Shown: piece after piece, positions 1-14,600 of the stretch
How the letters are laid out: each line of letters opens with the position of its first letter
Position numbering within the stretch: the first letter of the stretch is position 1
NCBI RefSeq assembly: GCF_932276165.1
Contig: NC_064004.1
Span: 4,164,001 to 4,228,000, forward strand
Direction of reading: 5' to 3'
Length of the DNA stretch: 64,000 bases
Source: Plutella xylostella
Taxonomy: Eukaryota; Arthropoda; Insecta; Lepidoptera; Plutellidae
Translations under genes and position numbers: made by a program
The notes under the pieces: generated by a model
The model's database searches: none
Told to the model about the DNA's origin: nothing
Seen by the model: the letters and a program-made list of their open reading frames with translations, nothing else

Positions 1-753
1 ACCTGAACAACTATTGTATGCTGTGTCTACATATAAAATATTATAATCATTCATATTTGATATATTAAACTTTATTTTTAATCTGTAAGTATATTTTTAT
101 TTCACTTTTTACAATAGCTGGATTGGGGTCCCTTTTTACCTATCTAATACTTCTAGTTTAAATACTTACTCATAATTCAATTAAGTATACCTATTAACAA
201 TGTTATGTTAAAACTTGTATTTTTAAGTATTCTTACCTATGATCATCAAAAATAATTTTATGTTATAAAATAACTCTTTTGAATAATTAATTATGTTTAA
301 AAAGTTAAATGGTAGATATATATAATTAAAAAACGTCAAATAAGACGTGTCGAAAAATGTGTATGGTAGTAATAATAAAATATATCTTTTGTAAAATACC
401 TCATCCTTCCTCAGCATTATATCGCGCATTAACTATAAAAGCTTATATTTTAATATAAATATACCTATAATATACTTCCCTCATAATCGTAAATACAAAG
501 ATGTTATGTGATAGTTTAGTGATATTTTAAAGCTTTTAAATAAAATATATATATGAATGAATACGAAGATATGAAATGAGTACTCATTATAATAATTATC
601 GAAATTTAACTGCTTGCATATTTTATGAGTGGTTCATAAAATTGAATTTAATAATTAGACATTGTGACGAGTCTATAATTTAGATTTTTTTAATTATTAA
701 TAAGTTATTCAAAAGTTTTGCAGAATATGTTTATTATTTAATTTTCTATTGTG

Positions 754-841
754 TACGGTCATGTGCAGAGAAACATGACCACCATCTCATAATAACAATG
801 CTTCTGAGAGGGGTCAGATTTCTCTGCCTTATACTGTACCA
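754..841. repeat. Short inverted-repeat element, family seen again at 45895-45980
   Basis: The arms are GTGCAGAGAAACATGACC and its imperfect complement near the right end, around a centre of CTCATAATAACAATGCTTCTGAG type. A second copy (45895-45980) in the COG7 intron is about 90% alike by eye. A weaker relative lies near 59690-59760. It is probably a small MITE or a fold-back non-autonomous element; no target duplication could be fixed. Confidence 0.6.
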
Positions 842-1159
842 GTGAGTACAGTCTAAGTATAAATTGTTTTACTTAGTTAACTATTCGTTTAAATGTATTT
901 TTATTGTGTCATATTATATACGCCTAGTCCTGTCCTTAAAACGTCTAGTTTTTATTAGAATATACGAATTATGTATAATGGTATATTATTTACACGGTTT
1001 TATATTTTGAGTATTATTGTATTCTAATAAATATGTGAATGTCGTGGTTTGACGGATCTGTTAAGTATGTTCGTCTGTTGATTTAATAAAATGTGGGTAT
1101 ATGAACTAAATCATTATTTTTATTGAACAATAATTTCATTGAAAAACGATATTCCTTTT

Positions 1160-1301
1160 AGTACCAATTTCTCCATAGTCAGTTAGAGCAGTATTAGAGG
1201 TTGACTTTTGACACATCTGTCAAGAATTTTATATGGAGATGACGTATAATTTAAGAACCAATCCCCAGTCGGTTAGATAACTGACTATGGAGAAATTGGC
1301 A
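1160..1301. mobile_element. MITE with CCAATTTCTCCATAG termini
   Basis: The terminal inverted repeats read CCAATTTCTCCATAGTCAGTTA and its complement. The interior carries GACACATCTGTCA and ATATGGAGATGACGTATAA. A second copy of the family, in the opposite internal orientation, is at 54744-54896. It has no coding capacity. Confidence 0.8.
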
Positions 1302-1651
1302 ATTAATATATTTTATGTTTTTAGGTTTCTGTACCTTAAAAACGGAGTTATGAATTTCAATTTAGGGCGCGTGAAAACAAGCTTTTAATGGCTACATCTT
1401 TTTTTATTAAATGTCAACATACAGGGTTGATTTTTTCATAGTCTGAGGAGATTATAGTTTTGATTATACGTTTTAAAATTCATCTCGATATTTTCACTCT
1501 TTTCCGTGATAAAGGGTCACGCAGGCAGGCGCACGAAAAAGTAATCCTATGATGGAATTTTGCAAGTACTGCATAACACTGAGCCGCAAAATTTGTAAAC
1601 TTGTTTTTCAAGCTTCTTTCTTGTTTTGCCTATAAGATATTGGAATACTTA

Positions 1652-1792
1652 GGCCCGGTTCCACAATGTCTAGTTAGTGGCAACCTGTAAGATAAAATAC
1701 ATGCTGTCACTCTCTGTTATTATTTTTTTGACAGTGACAGCATGTATTTTATCTTACAGGTAGCCACTAACTAGACATTGTGGAACAGGGCC
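1652..1792. mobile_element. PIF/Harbinger-type MITE with TTA target duplication
   Basis: This near-perfect fold-back of 141 bp starts GGCCCGGTTCCACAATGTC and ends with its complement. It is flanked on both sides by TTA, the 3-bp target duplication typical of PIF/Harbinger elements. A related element is at 22389-22676. Confidence 0.85.
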
Positions 1793-2272
1793 TTAATGTA
1801 ATAGGAAATTCTTTACTGTATGAATATAGTATTCAGTTCATAAAGAAAAACATAACTTTATTCAGGGATTTCGATGACTTTATTTACAAATATCACATAA
1901 TTATTTAATAAGAAAATGTACGAAACGGTTGAGCGTATTTCTAAGCGAACTAATAATTATGATTTCTATCCTACAACTAATCATAACATTTTAAAAGATA
2001 AAAGTTTTTGAAAAATAAACCGAATCCATCGTGAAGAATAAAATAGAATTATTAATTTTCTAACATTAAGTTTAGAAGAAAATAACTGCAAAACCACATT
2101 TTTGTAAGGAGGATCGTAAATTCGGTTTATTTCTCGGCAAAACTTTACAAAAAACTAAATTATGATTATATCACCCGCTATATAAAGACATAACTCAAAA
2201 ATGTTTTTTTTTTAATTAAAAAAATACATGTTTTCAAGTTATGCCTCTATATTTCTGGGGCTATTAAATGAC

Positions 2273-5200
2273 TCAGCCCTGAAATGCGAACGCATAGCCC
2301 TCCCCGAAGTTGTGCGGGCCCCGGTTGGCCGCCTCCACCTCGTTCTCACGGTACTGAAACAATACACATTGACTTTATCACTTAGATTTAGATTAACAAT
2401 ATACGACCAACATGGAGTGTCACATGACAAAAACAAAGCATAAAACTGGCCGCATTTTTTACTGTCAAACAGTTTTAAGTTCAACCTTAAGCACCCCATT
2501 CACCACGCACCGCGAGCCGAGCCCCGAGCCGTACCATTCCGTGGACAAATCCGTCATCGCCCACACACTACACGAGCCGGAGTTGCACTCCAGTCGATTG
2601 TGAACTTTGTTGAGCCTTACACAAGGAAAATATTCGTACTTCTCTCGCTGAGCTCGTGAGCCCAGACGGCGAGCGCCGCGCCGAGCCGCGAGCTGCACCC
2701 ACCTACCCATTCACACGCTGATTTGTCCGCGGACTTGTCACGCCCGTGAATGGGGGCCTTTAGTGACAATCATGATTGAACCAACGAAAAAACTAAAAAG
2801 TCACAAATATTCAATCGGAAGTATCGGAACGGAAGATAATATCTCCACAATATTTTGAAGTAACTTAACTTGTAAAAATAAAATACCTGTCCATCGTCCT
2901 CTTGCCCCTCCCGCCAGTTGGAGTAGTACTGCCCGGCCGCCGCCGGCTTCGGCTGCTCGTACTGCTGCTGCTGCTGCTGAGGCTGCTGACAAGGATGGGT
3001 GTTTGGGTTAGAAGAGAGAGGGGATAGGTTCGAGGGATGACGACTACACGAAAGCAAACCAAATTATGGCATAGCGATATGGTAATTGTCCCAGGAACTT
3101 CGTTTTTCGGTGAGAATTTCAGAATAAAAACGAATCCTGTGTGTAGCTTTTGAGATTCGTATCAAGTACGCTCACAAACTTTTGCTTCTATGAACATTAA
3201 TTGTAGCCCATTTCAATAGATAATATACTAGTTTATACTAAGTCTATGGATAATACGTACATATGTACGTAGCATGGGTCACACGACGCTCACGACAAGA
3301 TGTGGCAAAAGATAGGCCATCAGAATTCTACAGAAGTCTGAGGTCCAGCAGCTGTGTCCTTCTCTGCTGGATAAACTGCTGTTGTAGGTCTAATGTTACC
3401 CGGTCCTAGTACCTAAATAGCATAAGTCTAAAAGAGTTCTGTATACCTATCCTATTACTGTGTCCATTATTATGCCCTCTTCGGCCTGTGTTGTAGTTTA
3501 AACTACCAGGCCATCAGTGAACTGCCAGAGGTGTTTATTACCTGTTGCGAGGTCCAGCTCTGCGGGTGATCTCTGCTGGTTGAACTGCTGCTACAGCTCT
3601 AACTACCAGGCAACCAGCAGTCTAGAAGAGGTCAGGATCTCTCCGGCCTCTATTATAGCAAGCTAACACCCAGTTGCAGAAAGCTTCATTAAAATATCAC
3701 TTTTGCTAAAGTGTCATTACGACGAATGATTCCATTATTTTAAAGTTGTTGCACAAAACTTTTTTAGACATAGAAAATTCTCCTTTAAGTAATGACCAGT
3801 TAAAAATATCTACTCTGTGCTCATTAGGAAATGAATGAACTAAGGAGTAGAAGTGAGTGAATGAATGCGTTTTGATCATGCAAAAATCATAAAGTTTGGC
3901 ATAAAATTACAATAATCAAAGAAATTCTACATTATTCTGAGATTTGATTCACCTATAACAAAACGCAAAATGAAATGTCAACAAATAAAAATAAACAAAC
4001 AATACCACTGCATCGTTTTTCTTTATAATTACAATTTTGTGTTACCTACTTAACTACATAACTGCAAAATTATGCTGATACTGGAAGATAAACAAGTGAA
4101 AAATGCAGGTGTGACCTGAAATAAACTGCGGAAGAAAACGCGTTATTCGTTACTGTTTTAACTGGTATGTTAGATGCTGCTACGACCAGAGTCTCTGGAA
4201 GACCAGTGCCTTACGTATTGAAGAAGTACAGGAAAGCCGCTTTGTGGATATGCAGACGCAGGCTGGGCAGGTTTCATCAGAGAGCCAGAGGTGCAGGCAC
4301 TAACAACCCGCAGATAATTGAATAGATAACTTTTATTCAACAATCATAGTTATAAATATGAATTACCTACTATTGTAGTAATATTAAACATTAAAAATAC
4401 AATTTTTAAATACTGTTTTTTATTTATAAAGAGATAACACTGCATAGATAGATTGCGAAATTTTGGTAATGAGTACTTGTGTATTGGTTCCGATTCAAGC
4501 ACATACATGTTTTCGTCTGCTATAATAACGATTACAATTCTGTTTAAGACACTACACTGATTATAAGAAAATAATTTTAAAATTGGTTATAATGGATGCT
4601 TTTTGGCTCATTAGATTTGAAGTATATTTGAAGGGACCAAACGTCAAAATAAAGTCACTTTAGTGGCTAATGTGGCTTTGTGCAACGCAAAAGTGAAGAA
4701 AAAACGACATTGACATTTCATTAGGGTAAATTTGACATTTCATTAGATAAATTTAAAAGTCTCATAAAACGTCACATTAAAGTGCTTTTCTGCAACGACT
4801 TAATTGGACTTTAAGGTTTAATGATGTTTTTAAAACTTAAAGGATGTTTCTGCAACTGGGTGTATCAGTGATACCTACTGTAGTAGCTATAACTATTACA
4901 ATGAGGTCCAGATCTCTCCGGCCTCTGTATTAGCTAGCTACCAGGCTACCAGCACTATACAATAGCTCTACATTACCTGTTGTGAGGCCCAGCTCTGCGG
5001 GTGAGGCTCGGGCCTCTGCTGGTTGAACAGCTGTTACAGCTCTGACTACCAGGCCACCAGCAGTCTACAAGAGATCTCTCCGGCCTCTGTTGCAGTCTGT
5101 TGTTAATAGGATACCAGCAGTCTATAAGAGGTCTCTATAACCTGCCAGCTCTTTCCTTCTCAGCTAGTTAAATCTACAAGGCTATCAGTGAATTGCAAGA

Positions 5201-5601
5201 GGTGTTTATTACCTGTTGTGATGTCCAGCTCTGCGGGCGAGGCTCCGGCCTCTGCTGGTTGAATTGCTGCTGCAGCTGGAACTGCTGTCTCTGCTGCTCG
5301 TACGCCTGCTGGTAGTGGTTGTCTGTGGGGAGACGGTGCAGCATCAGTAAAATCCATTTATAAATTGTTATTGTTTCGCATTTTAGTACTACTTTGAAGC
5401 TTTACTCAACCGCAAAATGTATTCCCGTAAAGTACTCCCATTTTATTTCATTCATACTTGATGATGATGATGATGATGATGATGCCCACATTGTGCGAGG
5501 GGGTTCGCCGCAAAGATCGGCTATATAAGTCATCTTAGGGCGCACGCGCACCAACAGAACTAGGGGTCGAAGTGATCGCCATGGCCGAAATCGGTCGGAC
5601 C

Positions 5602-5639
<38 letters not shown>

Positions 5640-8600
5640 ACATCAAAAGACCAATATAGCTCTAGTATTCTCCCTTTGCCTTATAAAGATTAGAAATGTT
5701 TTTAAGGATATCTTACCAGCAGATTGCGGCGCTACGGGCTCAGGGCTCTTTGGTAAATGGCTGCCTTCTAGGATCTGAAACAAATCACAGTCATTTTAGT
5801 CTATTTACATTTGCTTCTAAACTACAATATTCTGTATTTGATATAAAGAAGACAGAACTGGCTAACAAAACTCGATCCAAGGATATAAGTACATATAAAA
5901 TGTAATGCAAAACTATAGTGAGCTGAAAGCCTTTCAGCTAAATACACCACTTTTGCACCACCTGTAGTTATGTCATAACGATCCATCACGTCCCCACTGC
6001 TAGGGCACGGGTCTCCTTCCAATGAAGGGTTTTAGGCCTAGTCTACCACGCTGGCCTAGTGCGAGTAAGTGGACCCCCACACAAGCAAGCTTGTGCTGAG
6101 AAAGTTGTCAGGTATGTGGGCAACCCGAATGTCAGATGTTTTCAAGCTGCCCAAATGCCTCTGACTACGCTACTGAGTGTATATTCACATTAAATTTGAC
6201 TCTAATCTCACCTGGAACCCCTCCTTGCCCGCGCGGTACTTGAGCTTCACAATCTGTCCGCTGGGGTCCTTGTACTGGTAGGCCCCGACCCTGGAGCCGT
6301 CGGGCTCTATGGTCTCGCCGGCCGCTAGCCCGTTGTCTGATGCGTACTCAAACTTGAAGCTGCCCTCTGTGGGTAGGCAGAAGAGGTTAGATAGGGGGTA
6401 AATTATATTGTTATGGTCGTGAAAATTTAAATTACATGTGAAAAGTAGGACAAGTTCCTTCAAGAAACAAACCCTTAGAGATACAGAGATATAGATATGT
6501 ACTTATCGTAACATTCCATTCAGAATACGAGTGCGTGAAGTAAAGAATCAAATTCAAATAGCAATCATATCCGGGACCTCTGATTTCCGAAGCGAAGCTT
6601 CTATCACTTAACCACAGGATCAGTCATAGAAGTGAAGTTTTAAACTATCAACTGCAGCTCTACATGGGTTCGTTATCGACGTAGATAGACGTCACTATAT
6701 CGCGAATCGCCTTAGATATGTCACGCGCATTAAACTAGTTTATCGACGTCGATAGCGGCTGCAGAGATCGTAAAAGATCCGCAAAATCCACCGTGCTCAC
6801 AAACTAAAAGTACCAGGATCGCATAACCAACCTGAAGTGAGCGCCTGTTTGTGGTGGATGATCGAGGCTTGCTGTTCCTTGCTGATGTAAGGTTGTCTCC
6901 ACGGCTCGGCTTTGGGCAGGAGCGGTGCGCTGATTGGTGCTGGTGCTGATGAGGAAAGGGTTTTTTAAAAAAATAAGTCTTTTGTTTATAAACTTTTGAA
7001 GAATGGTTAGCTATGATCCCCTGTAGGAGAATAATAGAGGGTGGACTTTTCTACGATATATAATCTTGTCTTCGATGATTTCCTTATACTTTTAGGTAGT
7101 ATAAGAAGTGGCTTTGGTTAGCATAGGCTTTTATCAGTTTGTAGATGTTGATCGCCAGACCCAGAATTTTTATTAATGAAGTTCTAAAAGCAGGTCAATG
7201 TACTCATACGAAAAAGAAAAACTACCGCTGTTTTTTGTTGATTAGTTATAGTTAGTTGAGTATATGAGTATATGAACTATAACTTTGTTTATTTGATTTT
7301 ATTTATGAAGGACGTACCTATACATATACCCTTTTAGGTATTCTTCCTTTTCTTTGCAAAACACCGAACACATAATTTAGAGCACATTGAAATCAAATGC
7401 AACCAATCATCATCAAAGAAATTACAATAACTTGTTTTTCCTTATTGATGAAAACCAAATTACACGGGTGACCTAGAACGAAACACTTCATTAGCAAATA
7501 CCTACCAGCTTCTAGGTAGACCAGTTGTAAATAACACTATATTATATGTATACGCATCACTGAACTAGGTGTATGCATATGTGTGTACACTGCGGATGTT
7601 GTAAGATGAACAGGTATATAGTGGTTTGCAATGGAAACCAGCAATCATGTAAACAAACCAAATTGTCACGATTACTCCGTAATCACATACATTTTCGATC
7701 AATTTATGAACATAGTCTGATTTCAACGAACACACCATTGTTTTCACATTATCTTCAACACGATTTAACTTGTATTTATAAGTTAAATTTGTTAAAACAT
7801 TTGCAACGTAAAAATTTCGAAGTATTTGACAAGCTGTCATCTTAGTTTTTTACTCATCGAACTCTATAAGTCATTGAAAAGTTAGTGTTGTTCGTAATCT
7901 GAAGTTATCTTTTATTTTTAATTTAATAAATTATTTTAATTTAATATTATTTGAATACAATTTAAAAAAAATTCAAGAGCTTAATATAATTAACCAAAAC
8001 GAAAAAAGGAAGAGGAAGAAATGAAAAAGCTCGACGGCATTTTAGACATGGCAAGCGATGACATAGTGGTTTCATTTATAATTACGGTCACCGGCGACAC
8101 TTCTGATAGTGATGATGACGAAGACGAAGATTTAAATTTGTTTTAATAAACACTTTTTTTATATATAATCAGTTTTATTTTATAGTCTATGGCTTATATA
8201 TTTAATCTAATTAGAACACTATGACATCACTATGGGCATAAACAATACGCTGTCAATGTCAGTCCGCCATATTTGTTTACATGATTGTTGGTTTCTATTG
8301 CAAACGACTGTAGATAATACTGACACATCCGTGCGATAGATACATGTAAAGATCCACGTATCGGTATCGTATGTATCGGACCGAACGGATTTTCATGAAT
8401 GTTTGGTGAAACGTACTTTAACATTGAAGTAAAGAAGAAACAAATACGGACATAAGGTGTTACCTTGGGGTACGCCACAGTTTATTTCCAAAGAGTCACT
8501 GAGATTATTGTCAAATTAGAGTGTGTCATCGTTGTCATATGCATTGCCGGGCAATCAGAGTCGGGCAGACAGAAATCGCGATATCGCGACTTCGGGACGC

Positions 8601-11600
8601 AAAAGGTTAGCACTGACCTCCCCAGGCCTCCCTTGAAGGCTCCTGCACGGGTCTCCAAGGCTCTGTGATGCTGCTCTGTGGAGTCACGTCGTTCCGCCCC
8701 GCCGGCGTGAAAAGACCCTTCTGGTACGATTCGATCTGAGGACAAGGGAAGCCGAATTCATTAGGTATTATGTTTTGGGCTAGGTATTGGCTTATCATTA
8801 TTCATACTAACTGTATCGTACTGTACGGTATTATTATGATCAAACAACTACATAGATACTTATTTCCATTCAGAAAGACGGCTGCTATACCTAGTATATG
8901 TATACTCGTAGCTTCTTTCCGAGCTATAACATTAAATGTTAAATTGAGCAATAAGGCCACACATAGCACCTACGGTAGGGACAAGCCGAGAATTATAGAT
9001 CACCAGCTAACTTAACCTTCATGTATTTATGGATTAAAAGACTCTACTGAACCAGTTCAATAGTACTATTGGGAAAAAAAATACTGATCAAACATCCGAT
9101 GCTGTCTCCATCCTAGAGTCCAAAATAGACAGTCTGGAACAGCAGGCGAGACAATGTAATTTGGAGCTCAGTAACGTTCCAGAAAAAAGAGGCGAGAACC
9201 TACTCAGCCTGATCGAGTCTCTGGGCACTCTTATAAACCTACAGATACAACAGAGGGATATCATCTCTGTGCATAGAGTGCCTCACGCACAGCCGGACAG
9301 CACCAGACCGAAGAACATAGTAGTCAAAGTCTCGTCGCGCATACTACGTGACAACATTCTGAGCGCCTTCCGGCTGAGAAAAGGAGTTATGGCTAATGAG
9401 CTTGGGCTCTCAAACAATACTAAGCACAAGATATATTGCAATGAACACCTAACTCTGAACAATAAGAAATTGTTTCGTGAATGTCGCGAAAAGGCAAAGA
9501 AATGCGAATTCAAATATGTGTGGGTCAAGCACGCCACCATACTCGCTCGAGAATCAGACCACTCGCCTGTCGTCGCCATCAGTTGCCCGAGCACAGGATT
9601 CGAAACCTCCGTTTACGTTGCGTATCGTCAAATGTCACTGTCAAAATGTAAGGCAAATTTGTTAGTTCCAAAAGTGGCATTTGTTTTTTCCATAGTAGGT
9701 GGAATTTCACCAAACGCTAAACGTATTTAGTAGCCTGTCATACGTCTGTCAGTTAGTACAAAATGTATTTAAAATTTGATTTAAAAACGTTTAGCGTTTG
9801 GTAAAAGCGACCCTTCGTGTAGATTCGAAAATAGTATCGAAACTTGTGCTCACGACTCAGGTCTCACAAGGACCTCTCAAAGATTAAACCTCGAAATGCT
9901 GGACACTAAATTTAAGATTTTGTTATTGATCGTGTTTAATCTGTGTTTGCATGCATGTACATTTCTTGTTATTCCAAAAATATTTTTACTCGCAACTATG
10001 TATCTCACAGTATTGTATATTGCATTGTTGTGTTATATTTATAAGCATAAGTATTATTGCACAGTAGCTGGTTTTTACCTACCTGAAACACTTTTAAAAT
10101 CCTTTTTCCTGTTTGAATATATTTTGAATACTATAATGTATATTGTTTTCCATACATATAATATAGACCTACAAATAGTTAAAATTAGTTATAAACATAA
10201 ATTTATTCGATTTTTTAACAGTATGATAGATATTTATCACAATATTTTGCACTGGTTATATTTTATATATTACGAATTAGTAAAAATAATATGTCTCTGT
10301 AATATTACGGCTCATATTCTAAACGGCGTACTTTACAAGTTCTTGGCTGGTGAGGGATACACAAACAACAATACCATGTATAAAAACACTACCGATATAA
10401 GTTCAGACTAAACAATGATTAATTGCAACGGTATTTTCAACCTGTCTATTTACTACCAAAATTGTAGGGGCACCAGAACAAAGTTACACACTCTTTATAT
10501 GAATATTCTATCACATTCATATGACGTCATAATTTTAACAGAGACATGGCTTATTCCCGAGATCTCCAATGGCGTTTTTATTGATAACCGTTATGCAGTT
10601 TTTCGTTGCGATCGTGATCGTATAAGTTGTAAGAAGGAGGATGGTGGTGGCGTACTGATAGCGGTGGCGCGAGAGCTCGGAGCGACCCTGTCTCACCAAG
10701 ACGCAGTGAGCGCGGCGTGCCCGCCCGGCGTCAATCACATTATGGTTGAAATACCTACTGCTGACCGTGCTCGACCCCGCCATCTTATCAGTGCCGCGTA
10801 TATCCCACCTAAACTAAATTCTGAAGTTTATGAATCACACTTTAACTTCTTATTGCATATATTACAAGCTGAAAATATTAACAGTTATTGTATTTCTGGT
10901 GATTACAACTTACCCCTTCAGGAATGGTATGATCATGATACCCATTGTGTGCCTATTATACACGCTAGTGCAACACAATGCAACCGGCATTTGATCGATT
11001 TTATATCGATCCTGGGCTGTTTTCAGATCAATAAAGTTAGGAATATAAATAACAGAATTTTGGACTTGTTTCTAGTTCCGGAGGTAGAATCAACATGTTT
11101 TAGCGCACCTGTTCCTCTTGTTCCACCAGATAAGTTTCATCCTCCCTTCTATTTGTTACTTAAAATTAAAAATCAAGCGTCAGTACCCCGACAGCCAAGT
11201 TTTAAATACTGTTTTAATAAAGCAAATTATACTCCAATTAATAATGAAATCTCTGGTATTGACTGGGCTCAACTATTTCAAGACGAATCTGCTGAGACAG
11301 CAGTATCTTTATTTTATGAAAATATTTATAAAATTATTAAAAAATATGTACCGTCCAAACCAACTAAAAGCTGTGCTTACCCTATTTGGTTTACTCGCTC
11401 CCTTATTCACATTCAAAAATGCAAAACTCGTGCTTGGATCAAATGGAAAAAATACCAAAATAAGTCTGACTATGAAATATTTTCTTTGTATAGGAAAAGA
11501 TTAAAGCAAGAATCTGAGGTATGCTATAAAAAATATATGAAATGTGTTGAGGACAGCATATGCAGTAACGTGAAGTACTTTTGGACTTACATTTCTAATC

Positions 11601-14600
11601 TAAAAGGCAAATCAGATATTCCATGCACAGTTCAATACGGAGACATTGTTTCTAACGAGCCTGGGAAAACATGCGAGCTTTTCTCGGAGTTTTTCTTATC
11701 AGTTTTTGAACCATCTTGCCTGTCAAACGGTTATACTATTGATAATATAATTGATATTGACAAGTTTGATGTTCAGGATACATTACATCAGATATATATT
11801 CCTTATAATGAAATATTTATTCAACTAAAGAAATTAGATCTGACGAAGGGCCCAGGGGCTGATGGAATACATCCAATATTTCTGAAACAAACTGCTGATT
11901 CTATAACTAAACCTTTACATATTTTATTTAATAAATGTCTAGTTGAAGGTGTTTTTCCTAGTATCTGGAAGATGGCAAACATCACACCAGTTCATAAAGG
12001 AGGTCCAAGAGGGCAAGTAGACAAATATAGACCTATCTCAATACTGTCTGCTCTGTCAAAGCTTTTTGAGAGGCTTGTCCATTCCATAATTTATCCTGTT
12101 TTACATAATAACATCATGACTCAACAACATGGCTTTGTCAAAAAACGCTCTACCGTTACAAATCTATTAGTTTACACCTCTTATTTATTTGAAAGTTTAG
12201 ATAATAATAAGCAGACCGATAGCATTTATACTGATTTTAGAAAAGCCTTTGACAGAGTGGACCACAAAATTCTATTAGATAAAATCGCCTTCAATGGTAT
12301 AAGAGGTAATCTTTGGAGATGGTTTAAATCATATATCACCAATCGTACTCAAAGGGTAGTCATAAATGGACATGAGTCCAAACCAGTGTCGATCAGCTCA
12401 GGTGTACCACAAGGTTCAATATTGGGTCCTCTGCTGTTTATTTTATTTATAAATGATATTCACAAATGTTTTAAATTCTGTAAGTATTTACTATATGCAG
12501 ATGATTTAAAAATCTACCACATAGTTGAAAATGATGTCGATCATATTGCCTTCCAACAGGATCTGGATAGGTTTTCTGAATATTGTATTGAAAATAAACT
12601 ACAACTTAGCATAGATAAATGTAAGGTAATAACTTTCACAAAAAAAAATCAATAAAAAAACTTATTCTTATTGCCTGGGTGACTCTGCTCTTGATAGGGT
12701 TAACTCAATTAAAGATCTAGGTGTTATACTAGATAGTAAACTACATCTTGATATTCACATAGAGTCAATAAAAAGTAAAGCGTTTAAGATGTTTGGGTTT
12801 GTCATGCGATCTAGCCTACATTTTAAAAAGCCATTTACCTTCCTTCATTTGTATAAATCGCTAGTAAGATCCCAGCTTGAATACGCCATAGCAGTCTGGA
12901 ACCCATTTTATAATAAATATAACACAGCCCTTGAAATGGTACAGAAGAAATTCTTGAGATCTATGCATTACCGATGTTTCCATTCACGTATGCCATATAA
13001 AACGCTCCTCAGCAATTACTCTATTTTATCCCTAGAAAATCGACGCACCTTACTAGATGCTATGCTTCTATATGACCTTTGTCACTCCAAATATGACTGT
13101 ATTGACCTGAACAATAAACTATGTTATCGTGTACCCAGCCGGGCGACTCCAGCGCGGGCTGCCCATCCCTATCAGCTGTTCGCTATCTCAACAGCTCGCA
13201 CTAACGCCGGTAAACGTGAGCCATTTAATCGCTTAGCAAGCTCTTATAATAAATTCTTTAATAGTATTGACATCATATCAAGTAAGCCAAGTAATTATAG
13301 GAGACATATTATTGATACTCTGGAAAATCTAACGTAATCACAATAATTATTATCTACATATTATATCATGTAATATATTGCAAATATATTTATACAATAT
13401 ATATGTACAAACTTACTACCTGCTATACATATATTTACTTAATATTATCCACATGTTCTTTTGTTACTGAATACTTTTCAAATTTCAAAAAGGTGTTTCT
13501 TTAGTTTCTTTCTTTAGTCACTTAAGTTAAATCTTACTTTGTTAGTTTGCATGTTTCTTTCCATAAGTTTAAATAATTACCTACTTAATGAAATTAGATA
13601 ACTGTATAATTTACTCATAAAATACTTTTTTGGTAATCTGTGGTTAACTGTGTTGGTAGTACATTCGTTACTATTTAATGTGTATAATACCATTAGGTTA
13701 AATATAATGTACTATTGTTTGTTAATCTTAAAATAATAAAATAAATAAAATTATTGTGAGAGTTTGCTATCATAAACCGAATTGTGTGGCTTGTAAGTGT
13801 GTGGAACAGCCTGATAGTACAAGGATCTCTTTCTCTCTATAAGAGATATCTAATAGAGTAGTTAAGGGTAAGGTATAGAGTATAGGGTATTCCTTACAGC
13901 ATTGGGTGCCCTCGCGGCCTGGTCCCAGGGCCTCCTCTGAGCCTCCGGAGCGAACAGAACCGGCCCCCTACGCTCCTACAACATACAGACAGATACACCG
14001 TTTCAATCTATATATTAAACATTACCGTAAATTAAAAAGGTGTCAAAAATCTATGAAAACATAAATGGATAAATATTTACTACAGAACTTTAAATTAGTT
14101 CGCGCGTTGAATTCTTTTGTATGAAAAATTTTTACTAGTTATTTTTTGGCGAAATATATTGTAGTTTATTATGTACTATATTGTACCTATATTTACCTAA
14201 CGTTATATTTATTTTGTCAATTAGTTTATTTACTTTTTTACCGAATTTAATATTTTTTTCGACTGATTCAATATCTTTTAAGAAACAACACGCATAGGAA
14301 ATTACTTAAGTACTTAATACTTATGGATAGACTGAGAAAAGGACAAAGTGATGGAAATGAGACCTGAAGGAAGGCGTAAGAGAGGATGACCAAGAAAGAC
14401 GTGGCTTGATTGTGTGAAAGAAGATATGAAAGAGTGTGGAGTGAATGAGGATATGACAGAGGATAGGGTAAAATGGCGTGACATGACGCACAAAGCCGAC
14501 CCTAAATAAGGATAAGGCTAGCAAGAAGAAGACAGAGAAGTGGACAATTTTAATAAAAGGTGCAAAAGGAATTGATGTAGACTGGTGGAAGTGACATTTA

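Larger units (their letters stand above)
1..2272. other. AT-rich intergenic DNA with three MITE-like elements
   Basis: No coding exon seen. The stretch holds the inverted-repeat elements at 754-841, 1160-1301 and 1652-1792, described separately. The 3' UTR of the cuticle gene must lie just left of 2273. The rest is AT-rich and featureless to me. Confidence 0.6.
9038..13745 (+). mobile_element. CR1/Jockey-like non-LTR retrotransposon, 5'-truncated, nearly intact ORF2
   Basis: The element lies antisense in the cuticle-gene intron between exons 13898-13975 and 8618-8735. In order it holds an ORF1 remnant (9038-~9650), a MITE-like insertion (about 9640-9810), a 171-codon hydrophobic ORF (9896-10411), ORF2 (10415-13337, one frameshift) and an AT-rich 3' UTR ending in AATAATAAAATAAATAAAAT near 13745. 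It is 5'-truncated inside ORF1. Only the frameshift and the ORF1 insertion disable it, so it is fairly young. Confidence 0.85.

Noticed and set aside
5572..5778. His-rich protein
   Set aside because: The His run is a (CAT)n microsatellite; the real coding signal here is the minus-strand cuticle exon 5717-5774.
7565..7845. Two overlapping ~90-codon ORFs on opposite strands
   Set aside because: No motif, splice signal or promoter; both lie in a cuticle-gene intron.
9161..9730. Virus-derived gene (FP-like similarity)
   Set aside because: The position before a LINE ORF2, the coiled-coil start and the truncation fit LINE ORF1; no other viral gene is near.
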